DNA of 64,000 nucleotides from Keguizhuia sedimenti (GTDB lineage Bacteria; Pseudomonadota; Gammaproteobacteria; Burkholderiales; Burkholderiaceae_D): the NCBI GenBank assembly GCA_030715135.1, contig JAUYVH010000003.1, forward strand, positions 144,371 to 208,370. Reading direction: 5' to 3'. Shown in pieces: positions 48,477 through 57,302 of this stretch. The notes beneath the pieces are model-generated. The model worked only from the letters and a program-made list of their open reading frames with translations, was not told where the DNA came from and searched no databases. Numbering within the stretch: the first letter of the stretch is position 1; each line of letters opens with the position of its first letter. Both the position numbers and the translations under genes were made by a program.

Positions 48477-49816
48477 TGGGCGCACAATTGAATGCGGCAG
48501 TCGTTTCCGGAAAAAACCTTTCTAACGCCGCCAGCCTGGAGCGCGGACTGCTGCGCTTTATTACCGCCGGTTCGGTTGATGACGGCAAGAGCACGCTGAT
48601 CGGCCGCCTGCTGTTCGACAGCAAGGGAATTTTCGCCGACCAACTCGACTCAATATCGCGCGCCAAGCACAAGCGCACCGTGGGCGATACCGTCGACCTG
48701 TCTCTCCTGACCGACGGCCTGGAAGCGGAACGCGAGCAAGGCATCACGATCGACGTGGCATACCGCTATTTCGCCACGCCCAAGCGCAAATTCATCATCG
48801 CCGACACGCCCGGCCATGAGCAGTACACGCGCAATATGGTCACCGGTGCTTCGACCGCCGATGCAGTCATCATTCTTGTCGACGTTTCCAAAGTCAAACT
48901 GGGAGATGACGGCAGCGTGGAGCTGCTTATCCAGACCAAGCGCCATTCGACCATTGCACGCCTGTTGCAGATCGAGCATGTGATCGTTGCCGTCAACAAA
49001 ATGGATCTGGTCAATTATGACCGCTCGGTCTATGACCGTATCGTCGCGGCTTATCAGCAATTTGCGCAGCAATTGGGATTGAAGGATATTCATCCGATTC
49101 CGCTGTCTGCGCTCGCAGGAGACAATGTCGTTGTTGCCAGCGACAAGATGCCCTGGTACAAAGGTCCCACTCTGATCGAATTGCTGGAATCATTGTCCGT
49201 CTACGACGAGGAACATCAGGACCCCTTGCGCTTTCCGGTCCAGCTTGTCGCGCGCCATAATGGTCACGAAGCCAATGATTTCCGCGGTTACATGGGCCGT
49301 ATCGAATCCGGAGTCGTCCGCAAAGGCGACAAGCTCGTTGTGCAGCCGAGCGGCCAGACGGCTACCGTCAAAGACATCCTGACCTTCGACGGTTCCCTGG
49401 ATATGGCTGTTGCAGGCCAGTCAGTCACGATCCTCCTGAACGAGTACCTGGACATCTCGCGCGGCGACATGCTCTCTTCCGCAGATCAACCCGCGACGCT
49501 GCTCAAAACCGTCAACGCCGATGTCTGCTGGCTGTCGGAAGAGCCGCTGGACATGCGCCGGAAATACTGGCTCAAGCACACCACCAAGCAGATCGCGGCA
49601 CGCGTGACGAAGATCGACACCCTGCTTGACATCAATACCCAGGAACGCCATGCAGGCGAAGCGCTGACCCTGAACGGCATTGCACGCATTTCGCTGAACG
49701 TCCAGCAGCCCTTGGCAGCCGACAATTACGATGCGATGCGCTCAACCGGCTCCTTCATTCTGATCGATGAAGTGACGCATCAGACGGTGGCAGCGGGAAT
49801 GATCCGGCCCGCCTAA
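48476..49816 (+). CDS. cysN: Sulfate adenylyltransferase subunit 1
   Basis: The GTPase subunit that activates CysD. At 446 residues it has the EF-Tu-like G domain: GSVDDGKST at 32-40, DTPGHEQYTRNM for G3 and NKMDLV for G4, followed by two beta-barrel domains. It ends at VTHQTVAAGMIR with no C-terminal APS-kinase extension. This agrees with direct APS reduction by the neighbouring CysH. Confidence 0.97.
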   Translation: MGAQLNAAVVSGKNLSNAASLERGLLRFITAGSVDDGKSTLIGRLLFDSKGIFADQLDSISRAKHKRTVGDTVDLSLLTDGLEAEREQGITIDVAYRYFATPKRKFIIADTPGHEQYTRNMVTGASTADAVIILVDVSKVKLGDDGSVELLIQTKRHSTIARLLQIEHVIVAVNKMDLVNYDRSVYDRIVAAYQQFAQQLGLKDIHPIPLSALAGDNVVVASDKMPWYKGPTLIELLESLSVYDEEHQDPLRFPVQLVARHNGHEANDFRGYMGRIESGVVRKGDKLVVQPSGQTATVKDILTFDGSLDMAVAGQSVTILLNEYLDISRGDMLSSADQPATLLKTVNADVCWLSEEPLDMRRKYWLKHTTKQIAARVTKIDTLLDINTQERHAGEALTLNGIARISLNVQQPLAADNYDAMRSTGSFILIDEVTHQTVAAGMIRPA

Positions 49817-49834
49817 GCAGGAATCAGACAATAC

Positions 49835-50587
49835 ATGTCTTTGGAACGGAATGAACCTGGCTCCGGCAAGCCCGGCAAAGTTTACCTGATCGGCGCCGGT
49901 CCCGGCGCCGCCGACCTGATTACCGTCAGGGGAGCACGCATTCTTGCGCAGGCGGAGGTGGTGCTGCACGATGCACTGGTAACCGAAGACATGCTGCAGC
50001 TTTGCCCGCAAGCCGTCAAAATTTCTGTCGGCAAGCGCTCCGGCCAACGTTCGACCGCACAAACGCATATCAATCAGCAACTGGTCGAATGCGCGGCACA
50101 GTACAAGCTGGTGGTCCGGCTAAAGGGCGGCGATCCTATGATGTTCGGCCGCGCCGACGAAGAACTGCGCGCACTTGAAGAAGCAGGCATTGAAATTGAA
50201 GTCGTTCCCGGCATCACGACTGCATTGGCGGCTGCGGCGGCAACCAAGCATCCGCTAACCAAGCGCGGCATTGCACGCAGCGTTGCATTTTTTACTTCCA
50301 GCACCGCACCGAACCAGCCGGAGCAAATGGCGCTCCCGGACTGCGATACGCTGGTTCAGTATATGGGTGGCAAGGAGGCAATGGCCACTGCGCGGCGCCT
50401 GCTTGCGCAAGGACGTCCGCCGGATTTGCCGGTTGTAGTAGTGGAAAATTGCAGTCGCAGCAATCAATGCATCATGCGGCTGAAGCTGAGTGAACTGGAA
50501 CAGGGATTGAGCCACTTCACCGGTCCGGTGCTGGTAATGATCGGCGAAGCGTTTGCTGCCAGAAATCCTACTGATGCCGGCACGTAG
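49835..50587 (+). CDS. cobA: Uroporphyrinogen-III C-methyltransferase (SUMT)
   Basis: It methylates uroporphyrinogen III twice with SAM to give precorrin-2, the precursor of siroheme and cobalamin. The 250-residue protein has VYLIGAGPGAADLITVRG near 16-33, the RLKGGDPMMFGR signature near 93 and VPGITTALAAAA near 124. It is the single-domain form, lacking the CysG dehydrogenase/chelatase half. As last gene of the cys operon, 18 bases after cysN, its likely duty is siroheme for CysI. It converges on a short CbiX/SirB chelatase gene. Confidence 0.95.
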   Translation: MSLERNEPGSGKPGKVYLIGAGPGAADLITVRGARILAQAEVVLHDALVTEDMLQLCPQAVKISVGKRSGQRSTAQTHINQQLVECAAQYKLVVRLKGGDPMMFGRADEELRALEEAGIEIEVVPGITTALAAAAATKHPLTKRGIARSVAFFTSSTAPNQPEQMALPDCDTLVQYMGGKEAMATARRLLAQGRPPDLPVVVVENCSRSNQCIMRLKLSELEQGLSHFTGPVLVMIGEAFAARNPTDAGT

Positions 50588-50604
50588 GCCTGACGCGCCG
50601 GCAG

Positions 50605-50979
50605 CTATTCCACTTTAGCGGCGTTAATGCAGTACTGTGCAATTGCATTGAGCACTGCATCGTCCTCCCCTACTGCTTTGGCTACATTGAGCTTCAGTGC
50701 CGGATAGTCACTTTGCAGTTGCGCACTGATCGCAGGCAAATCCCGTAACACATGTCCGCCCTGTCCGAAGAAAACTGGTACTACGGTCACGCTCAGATTT
50801 CCTCGCGCAACCAGATCCGCCACCACCTCAGGTAACCGGGGCGACATCAGTTCCAGAAATGCCAGGGAAACTTCTGCGTCGGGCATTTGCGCTTGCAAAA
50901 GCTTCTGCAATCGCTGGAATGGTTCTGCCCACCGAGGATCGCGCGCACCATGGGCAAACAATATTAATGAGGAGTTCAT
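50605..50979 (-). CDS. Short CbiX/SirB-type tetrapyrrole chelatase
   Basis: A 124-residue class II chelatase of the half-size form that works as a dimer. The metal histidines are H10 in LFAHGARD and H76 in GQGGHVLRD. Such proteins insert cobalt or iron into sirohydrochlorin or related tetrapyrroles. It lies tail to tail with cobA, 17 bases apart, and probably completes siroheme synthesis, although a precorrin-2 dehydrogenase is missing from the window. Its stop is near the lptG stop-side region: lptG ends one base upstream, so it may be transcribed with lptFG. Confidence 0.85.
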   Translation of the reverse strand: MNSSLILFAHGARDPRWAEPFQRLQKLLQAQMPDAEVSLAFLELMSPRLPEVVADLVARGNLSVTVVPVFFGQGGHVLRDLPAISAQLQSDYPALKLNVAKAVGEDDAVLNAIAQYCINAAKVE

Positions 50980-50980
50980 A

Positions 50981-52126
50981 TTAGCGCCTCTCTACCCACC
51001 ATAAGCCTCCGACTGCAGCGAGAAGATAAATCAGGCTCGGCAATACGGCTGTTGCAAACGGAGGCCATGTGTTTAGCATTCCGAGATGGGAAAACAGGTT
51101 ATTGATCAACTGGAAACTGACGCCGATCATAATGCCCGAAAATATTTTCAGGCTCACGCCGCCGGACCTGAAATGCAGGTAAGCGAACGGCAAGGCCAGT
51201 GCCATCATGACAAATACTGCGAACGGATAAAATATTTTCTTCCAGAATGCAATCTCATATCGCTCTGAACGCTGTTTGTTTTCTTCCAGGTGTCTTGCAT
51301 AGGCGGCCAGATCCACGGCGGACATGCGATCTGGATCGGCAAACAATACGGCGAGGATATTGGGCGTGATTTCCGAAACCATATCCATATTCGGCATGGT
51401 TCGCGTACTCAAACCCGTGGCCATATCGGTGATCGAGCCGCTTTGGGATTGTACCGGCGGAAGGCGAGTTTCGGACACTTCAGCAAGGCGCCAGATATTA
51501 TTGCCCTGGTAGTCGGCGTGCGATGCCTCGATCAGTGCGGTCATGCGGAAATTGAGGTCGAATTCATAGACGCGCAATTGCTGCAATTGCCCGTTGGTAT
51601 TGACATCCTTGACATTCAGAAATCGCGAGCCGATCGGTTTGCCGCTCAGGCCGTTCTCGCGCAGGACATCCTTGGCCCATAAGCCGGAACGGAACTCCTG
51701 CGACACAGAAGTTCCCTGCACCCTCAGCTTCAGCTTTTCGGCAAACTCGCTTGCCTTGGGCGAGATGAATTCGCCGAACACTAAAGTCGCCACGACGAAC
51801 AGCAGACCAATCTTTGCAAGAATGCCGGCAGCCATTGCGGTAGACATGCTGGAAACGCGCATGATGGTAAATTCTGAACGTGACGCCAACTGTGCCAGTA
51901 CATAAATCGTTCCGATCAATGCAGCGATCGGGATCAGCTCATAGGCGTAACCCGGCATGCCGAGAAGAATGTACAAAAATGCATGCTGCAGCTTGTAGCC
52001 GCCTTTACCTACCGACTGTAGCTCGCTGATCAGATCGAAAAAAGCAAACAGCGACAGAAAAGCGATCAGTACGAACAGTACCGATTTGATGATTTCGCTA
52101 GCGAGATATCGTTGCAACACCTTCAT
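50981..52126 (-). CDS. lptG: LPS export permease LptG
   Basis: One of two permeases of the LptB2FG exporter that extracts lipopolysaccharide from the inner membrane. The 381-residue protein has three spans near residues 12-115, a large periplasmic beta-jellyroll and three C-terminal spans. The N-terminal MKVLQRYLASEIIKSVLFVL and the loop PGYAYELIPIAALIGTIYVL are typical of LptG. It overlaps the lptF stop by four bases. Confidence 0.93.
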   Translation of the reverse strand: MKVLQRYLASEIIKSVLFVLIAFLSLFAFFDLISELQSVGKGGYKLQHAFLYILLGMPGYAYELIPIAALIGTIYVLAQLASRSEFTIMRVSSMSTAMAAGILAKIGLLFVVATLVFGEFISPKASEFAEKLKLRVQGTSVSQEFRSGLWAKDVLRENGLSGKPIGSRFLNVKDVNTNGQLQQLRVYEFDLNFRMTALIEASHADYQGNNIWRLAEVSETRLPPVQSQSGSITDMATGLSTRTMPNMDMVSEITPNILAVLFADPDRMSAVDLAAYARHLEENKQRSERYEIAFWKKIFYPFAVFVMMALALPFAYLHFRSGGVSLKIFSGIMIGVSFQLINNLFSHLGMLNTWPPFATAVLPSLIYLLAAVGGLWWVERR

Positions 52127-53256
52127 CGTGCGCCTGCCTTTTTAAACAAGTAGGCGCGCTTTGCGGCTCCCCAGATCACCAGAGGATGATAACGGCTGTT
52201 CATTTTCAGCCGCCACAGAAACATCGTCGCGATTGCCAGCAATGCAAGCACATGCATGGGCCACCAGCCTGTGGCGAACGACAGTTTGCTCCGCATCACG
52301 GAAGCCTGCAGGACGCTGATCATATTGCTGTAAAAAACAAACAGGAACAGTGCAATCATCAGGTTTGCCGAGCGCCCTCCCCGCGGATTGACGAAACCCA
52401 GGGGAATGGCCATCAGCATCAGCAGAAGACACATCAGAGGCAGCGCGATCCGCCACAGCAATTCGCCTTGGTGGTAACGTGTGTTTTCCTTTATCAATGT
52501 CATCGTCGGCTGCGAACGCGCCGGCCGGTCGCCGATAAAAGGCATCGCCCTGCTGATGACCCGGATGGCATAACGCTCGAATTCCATCAGGTCAAAGAAC
52601 GCCGAGCTTGGCGTACCGTCGTAACGCCGCCCGTTTTGCAGAAGAACAAATTTTTCGCCTTGCTCGTTGAATTGAACCGTACCCTCGTTTGCGACCACAA
52701 TGGAAGTCTGACCATCCCTGACCGTATGCACGAAGACATTCTTGACTTTCGAAGCATCCTCCGCCACGCCTTCCACGAAAAAAACGCGATTTGACGAGCT
52801 GGATTCCTGAAATCTCCCGGGAGATACCTTCGCAATATCTTCGCGTTGCTGAAAGCGCTCGCGAAATTCCAGGCTTTGCTGATTAGCCCATGGAGTTGCA
52901 TAAAAACTTAGAAATCCAGTCAACAGAATCAAGGGCGCGCCGAATGACAGGACCGGGCCTATCCACTTGAGAAGACTATTGCCCGATGCGAACCACACGA
53001 CCATTTCCGAATCCCGGTAACTGCGCGTCACCACCAGCAGCACTGATATGAATCCGGTCAGGATAAGAATGATTGGCAGATAACCGAGCGCGGAAAAACC
53101 GATCAGCGCCATCACGTCGCTCGAAGCCACCCTGCCCTTTGCTGCCTGCCCCAGCACGCGGATCAACATGACGGTGATGGTAATGGTAAAGAGAGTAGTA
53201 AAGACGGCACCGGCGGTGCTGGTTAACTCCCGCCGGAGGGCGCGCTGAAAAATCAT
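52123..53256 (-). CDS. lptF: LPS export permease LptF
   Basis: The partner permease, 377 residues, with the same six-span plus periplasmic-domain layout. The N-terminus MIFQRALRRELTSTAGAVF and the motif LGYLPIILILTGFISVLLVV distinguish it from LptG. The C-terminal half has IPLGFVNPRGGRSANLM, a conserved cytoplasmic loop. It is divergent from pepA with only 41 bases between the start codons, the usual arrangement in proteobacteria. Confidence 0.93.
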   Translation of the reverse strand: MIFQRALRRELTSTAGAVFTTLFTITITVMLIRVLGQAAKGRVASSDVMALIGFSALGYLPIILILTGFISVLLVVTRSYRDSEMVVWFASGNSLLKWIGPVLSFGAPLILLTGFLSFYATPWANQQSLEFRERFQQREDIAKVSPGRFQESSSSNRVFFVEGVAEDASKVKNVFVHTVRDGQTSIVVANEGTVQFNEQGEKFVLLQNGRRYDGTPSSAFFDLMEFERYAIRVISRAMPFIGDRPARSQPTMTLIKENTRYHQGELLWRIALPLMCLLLMLMAIPLGFVNPRGGRSANLMIALFLFVFYSNMISVLQASVMRSKLSFATGWWPMHVLALLAIATMFLWRLKMNSRYHPLVIWGAAKRAYLFKKAGAR

Positions 53257-53269
53257 TGGCGTTAGGCTC

Positions 53270-53275
53270 TATAAT
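53270..53275 (+). promoter_or_regulatory. -10 box for pepA
   Basis: A perfect TATAAT sits 22 bases before the pepA ATG. Any -35 (for example CTGAAA at 53245-53250, 19-base spacing) falls inside the lptF start region, so the divergent promoters must overlap. Confidence 0.5.
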
Positions 53276-53297
53276 TGCGTGAATAAAAGGAGCAACC

Positions 53298-54815
53298 ATG
53301 GACTTTAGCATAAAAACATTTGACGCAAAAAACGGAGCCGCCCAGCTAAAAACGGGCTGTATCGCCGTTGCCGTGTTTGAGAACAAGAAACTTTCAGCTT
53401 CAGCGCAACAACTGGATGGAAAAGGAGCCATTACCGCGGCTCTCAAGTCAGGAGATATCTCCGGCAAGCCTGGAACTACCCTTTTGCTGCGAAATCTCGA
53501 CGGTGTCGCAGCGGAGCGCGTACTGCTGGTCGGCCTTGGCAAAGAAGCGCCGGTCGGAGAAAAGGATTTTCTGTCCGCCATCCAGGCGATGGTACGCACC
53601 CTGGGAACCGTAGGCAGTGCCGATGCGGTATTGGCCTTGCCTTTTGATGAAGTAAAGGAACGCGAACTTGCATGGGCCTTGCGCAGCACGGTCCTGGCTG
53701 TCCGAGAGAACCTGTATCGCAGCGACAGCCTGAAAAGCAATAAGGAAGCACCGTCAAACGGCGCGAAAAAGCTGGCATTCGCTGTGAACGCTGCCGACAG
53801 CAATGCCGCAAAAACGGTGGTAGCCCAAGCCGAGGCCCTCGCAAACGGCATGGAGCTCACCAAGAATCTCGGCAACCTGCCGGCCAATGTGTGCACGCCG
53901 ACCTATCTTGCCGATACGGCAAAACGGCTCGCCAAGGAATTCAAGCTGGATGTCGAAGTCCTGGACCGCAAGCAATTGCAGGCACTTAAGATGGGAAGCT
54001 TCCTGTCCGTGACAAACGGCAGCGAAGAGCCGCCCAAATTCATCGTTCTGAAGCACCTGGGCGGGAAAAGCAAGGATGCGCCGATCGTCCTGGTCGGCAA
54101 AGGCATCACGTTCGACTCGGGAGGCATTTCCATCAAACCCGGCGCGGCCATGGACGAGATGAAATACGACATGTGCGGCGCTGCCTCTGTTCTCGGAACC
54201 TTCCGCGCGATTGCTGAAATGAAGCTCAAGCTCAATGTTATCGGCGTTATTCCTGCCTGCGAAAACATGCCGTCCGGGCGTGCCACCAAGCCTGGCGATA
54301 TCGTGACCTCGATGTCCGGCCAGACCATCGAAGTATTGAATACCGATGCCGAAGGCAGACTGGTTTTGTGCGATGCCCTGACCTATACGGAACGTTTCAA
54401 GCCGGCAGCCGTGGTCGATGTGGCAACCCTAACCGGCGCCTGCATTACCGCGCTCGGCCACCACAATTCCGGCCTCTTCACCCGTCACGATGCAGAGCAC
54501 GATGCGCTTGCGGAAGAATTGCTGGCGGCAGGCAAAGAGACCAACGATACGGCATGGCGCATGCCAATCAGCGACGCCTACCAGGAACAGCTCAAGTCCA
54601 ATTTCGCCGACATCGCCAATATCGGCGGCCCGCCGGCCGGCAGCATCACGGCAGCGTGCTTCCTAGAGCGCTTTACCCGTAAATATCCCTGGGCACATCT
54701 GGATATCGCGGGTACCGCCTGGCGCAGCGGTGCGGCAAAGGGAGCAACCGGCCGGCCTGTTCCCCTGTTAACCACTTTCCTGATCAATCGCGCACAAGCG
54801 GCGTCCGGAAAGTAA
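53298..54815 (+). CDS. pepA: Leucyl (cytosol) aminopeptidase
   Basis: A hexameric two-metal aminopeptidase; in some bacteria it is also a DNA-binding protein in Xer recombination. The 505-residue protein has the metal and catalytic motifs [17 protein letters not shown] near residue 265, MCGAASVLG and [14 protein letters not shown] near 350. A clear AAAGGAG lies six bases before the ATG. It is divergent from lptF and followed by a hairpin. Confidence 0.97.
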   Translation: MDFSIKTFDAKNGAAQLKTGCIAVAVFENKKLSASAQQLDGKGAITAALKSGDISGKPGTTLLLRNLDGVAAERVLLVGLGKEAPVGEKDFLSAIQAMVRTLGTVGSADAVLALPFDEVKERELAWALRSTVLAVRENLYRSDSLKSNKEAPSNGAKKLAFAVNAADSNAAKTVVAQAEALANGMELTKNLGNLPANVCTPTYLADTAKRLAKEFKLDVEVLDRKQLQALKMGSFLSVTNGSEEPPKFIVLKHLGGKSKDAPIVLVGKGITFDSGGISIKPGAAMDEMKYDMCGAASVLGTFRAIAEMKLKLNVIGVIPACENMPSGRATKPGDIVTSMSGQTIEVLNTDAEGRLVLCDALTYTERFKPAAVVDVATLTGACITALGHHNSGLFTRHDAEHDALAEELLAAGKETNDTAWRMPISDAYQEQLKSNFADIANIGGPPAGSITAACFLERFTRKYPWAHLDIAGTAWRSGAAKGATGRPVPLLTTFLINRAQAASGK

Positions 54816-54833
54816 GCACGAAATAAGCGCAGT

Positions 54834-54873
54834 ATGGGTTACCGGAATTCATAAAACCGGTCCGGTGACCCAT
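54834..54873 (+). terminator. Hairpin after pepA
   Basis: Thirteen-base arms (54834-54846 and 54861-54873) pair with one G-T wobble around a 14-base loop. It is 18 bases after the pepA stop. No T-run follows. Confidence 0.45.
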
Positions 54874-54905
54874 TCCCTCCCCCCTATCATTCGCCTCGCT
54901 CAGTC

Positions 54906-55670
54906 ATGAAGCTCGCTACCTGGAACGTGAATTCCCTGAAAGTTCGTCTGCCGCACGTCTTGCAATGGCTGGCCGAAAATCCGGTTGATGTGCTCTGCTT
55001 GCAAGAGACGAAAACCATCGACAGCAAATTCCCGGTCGTCGAAATCGAAGCTGCCGGTTACCAGGTGGCATTTTCCGGCCAGCCCACTTATAACGGCGTT
55101 GCCATCCTTTCCAGGCATGCGATCGAGAACGTGGTGAAAAACAATCCGCTGTTCCCGGATGAGCAGCAGCGCATTATTTCAGCCACCATCGAGGGCATTC
55201 GCATCGTCTGCGCCTATGTGCCGAACGGGCAGGCGGTCGGTTCGGAAAAATATCTTTACAAGATGGAATGGCTCAAGGCCTTGCGGCAATGGCTGGAAAC
55301 CGAACTGAGCCTCCATCCCAACCTGGCTCTGCTGGGAGACTACAACATCGCACCGGATGATCGCGATGTCCATGACCCTGTCGCGTGGCAGGGCCAGGTA
55401 CTGGTGTCCGAGGCCGAACGCGATGCATTCAAGGCCTTGTGCGGCTTGAACCTCGTCGACGCCTTCCGCCTGTTCGAGCAGCCGGAGAAATTGTACAGCT
55501 GGTGGGATTACCGCCAGATGGCATTCCGCCGCAACATGGGATTGCGTATAGACCACATTCTACTTTCACCGCCGCTGGCGGCGCGCTGCACTGCCTGCGA
55601 AATCGACAAATTGCCGCGAAAGTGGGAACAGCCCTCCGACCATACCCCGGTGATTGCTACGCTTGCCTGA
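54906..55670 (+). CDS. xthA: Exodeoxyribonuclease III
   Basis: An AP endonuclease and 3'-5' exonuclease of base-excision repair, 254 residues. The metal-binding glutamate is E34 in CLQETK. The central LGDYNIAPDDRDVHDP carries the catalytic aspartate and asparagine. The C-terminal SDHTPV supplies the catalytic histidine. The conserved RIDHILLSP is also present. It follows pepA by 90 bases on the same strand. Confidence 0.96.
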   Translation: MKLATWNVNSLKVRLPHVLQWLAENPVDVLCLQETKTIDSKFPVVEIEAAGYQVAFSGQPTYNGVAILSRHAIENVVKNNPLFPDEQQRIISATIEGIRIVCAYVPNGQAVGSEKYLYKMEWLKALRQWLETELSLHPNLALLGDYNIAPDDRDVHDPVAWQGQVLVSEAERDAFKALCGLNLVDAFRLFEQPEKLYSWWDYRQMAFRRNMGLRIDHILLSPPLAARCTACEIDKLPRKWEQPSDHTPVIATLA

Positions 55671-55805
55671 GTACGGCTGGCCGACGCAACCGGCACGCTT
55701 GCCGGTTCAAGTCCAATAAACCAGCCTGCTCGGCACAAAGGATTTTTCCGGTATTGCGCATTTTCTGGCGAATGAGATGTCGAAGCGTATATTGGGACGT
55801 GAATC

Positions 55806-56303
55806 ATGAACCGGCGCACTTCACTGAAGACCTTTCTTAGCCTGGCATGCGGAATGGCCGTGCTGCCTTTTTCAAAAACATCTTTTGCGTTCGCGCTGAA
55901 CAAATCCAAGGATGAATGGCGCGCATTGCTCCCCGGCAGGAGCTATGTCGTATTGTTTCAGGAAGCGACCGAACATCCGGGCCGCAGCCCGCTGAATAAT
56001 GAAAAACGCGCCGGAACCTATGTATGCGCCGCTTGCTATCAGCCTCTGTTCAAGAGTGAAAAGAAATACGATAGCCGTACCGGCTGGCCAAGTTTTTTCG
56101 ACGTGCTTCCGGGTGCTGTAGCGACCAAACGCGACAACAGAATGTTTACGCCGCGCACCGAGTACCATTGCTCACGCTGCGGCGGCCATCAGGGCCATGT
56201 CTTCAATGATGGGCCGCGCCCTACAGGATTGCGTTACTGCAATAACGGGGTTGCGCTGCGCTTCGTTCCTGCAAACGAGCCGTTGCCGGCACTGCGCACA
56301 TGA
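55806..56303 (+). CDS. msrB: Peptide-methionine (R)-S-oxide reductase, exported
   Basis: It repairs methionine-R-sulfoxide. The 165-residue protein has zinc cysteines C74-x2-C77 and C122-x2-C125 and catalytic C145 in GLRYCNNGVALRF. An N-terminal twin-arginine-like signal MNRRTSLKTFLSLACGMAVL suggests Tat export, so it probably protects periplasmic proteins. Its TGA overlaps the ATG of the broken msrA gene as ATGA, an msrB-msrA operon. Nothing in MsrB itself is damaged. Confidence 0.93.
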   Translation: MNRRTSLKTFLSLACGMAVLPFSKTSFAFALNKSKDEWRALLPGRSYVVLFQEATEHPGRSPLNNEKRAGTYVCAACYQPLFKSEKKYDSRTGWPSFFDVLPGAVATKRDNRMFTPRTEYHCSRCGGHQGHVFNDGPRPTGLRYCNNGVALRFVPANEPLPALRT

Positions 56304-56926
56304 AAGCTTCTTATCTTCTTCGCCTGCTTCTTTCCGTACTGCCGTGGCAGCATGCAGCCCGCGCGTTTGCTGCGCCTCCCAACGCCCTGTGGCATCCGGT
56401 ATGGAAACGGCGACTGCAACTTTCGCCGGTGGATGCTTCTGGTCCGTTGAAGCGGACTCTGAAAAATTACCTGGCGTCCTCGCTGCCGAGTCCGGATACG
56501 CCGGCGGAAAGGCTGCCAATCCTACTTATCGCCATGTCAGCGCAGGAGGCACCGCTCATGCGGAGACGCTTCGCATTACTTATGATCCCCAGAAAATAAG
56601 TTATACGGCCTTGCCAAATCACTTTTGCCGCCATATCGATCCAACGGCCAAGGATGCACAGTTCTGCGGCAATGGAACGCAATACCGCACAGTGATTTTT
56701 ATGAAAACGCAGAACAACGGGCCGCAGCAGAAGCCAGCTGGGCTGCATTGCAGAAAAGTGGCCGTTTCCCCCGAATCTCGGCCGGGATCATGCCGGCTAC
56801 GCGCTTCTATCGGGCCGACGGGTACCATCAGGACTACTCCCGAAAAACCCGAGCAAGTATCGGTATTACCGTATCGGATGCAGACGCGATCAGCGGCTTG
56901 CCAGGCTATGGGAAGACAAGCGCTGA
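56300..56926 (+). pseudogene. msrA: Exported peptide-methionine (S)-S-oxide reductase, three frameshifts
   Basis: The gene starts in frame with a Sec-type signal (MKASYLLRLLLSVLPWQHAA). MsrA homology then continues in the next frame from ASGMETATATFAGGCFWSVE, with catalytic cysteine in GGCFW. It moves to the third frame at YENAEQRAAAEASWAALQKS and GYHQDYSRK, and returns to the first frame for YRYYRIGCRRDQRLARLWED before the stop at 56924. Each switch is repaired by one extra base in a homopolymer: CCC near 56378, TTTTT at 56696-56700 and AAAAA at 56843-56847. Restored, it would encode about 209 residues. It is either a recent pseudogene or three sequencing undercalls. Confidence 0.88.
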
Positions 56927-56987
56927 TTGGATTGCTTGCTTAGCTCAGCGGATCGGCAACATATACACTGGTCGCAGACCCGCATCA

Positions 56988-57269
56988 TCAGCTTTCCGCC
57001 GCAGGTTTTGCGCCACCCCTTCCGGCCAATTGTTTTTCAAAGGCCTGGTCCAGCTTGCTGACACGTTTGGGCTGTTGCGGCCCGAGGCTATTGACATAGG
57101 CGACAAAGTCGTCCTGTTCAAACGCTTCGCTTACCTTTTCGAGCGCCCCCGATTCCTGCATTTCGGCCAGATAGAACAGGCCGTTTCCGGTGCGCACCAT
57201 CGAATAATGTGCATTGCCGCTGCGTCGCTTGAGGCGCTCAACTGCGTTGCTAGCTTTTGTCGACCTCAT
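56988..57269 (-). CDS. Small hypothetical protein
   Basis: A 93-residue basic protein (MRSTKASNAVERLKRRSGNA, then YSMVRTGNGLFYLAEMQES and AFEQDDFVAYVNSLGP). I recognise no domain. The ATG at 57269 follows AAGGGTG at suitable spacing; an ATG at 57284 would add five residues. It ends 61 bases from the msrA remnant and lies on the same strand just downstream of the EAL gene, 33 bases away. It has no membrane span or cysteines. Confidence 0.6.
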   Translation of the reverse strand: MRSTKASNAVERLKRRSGNAHYSMVRTGNGLFYLAEMQESGALEKVSEAFEQDDFVAYVNSLGPQQPKRVSKLDQAFEKQLAGRGGAKPAAES

Positions 57270-57302
57270 GAGTGCACCCTTCATTCCTTACAAATAAGCG
57301 CC

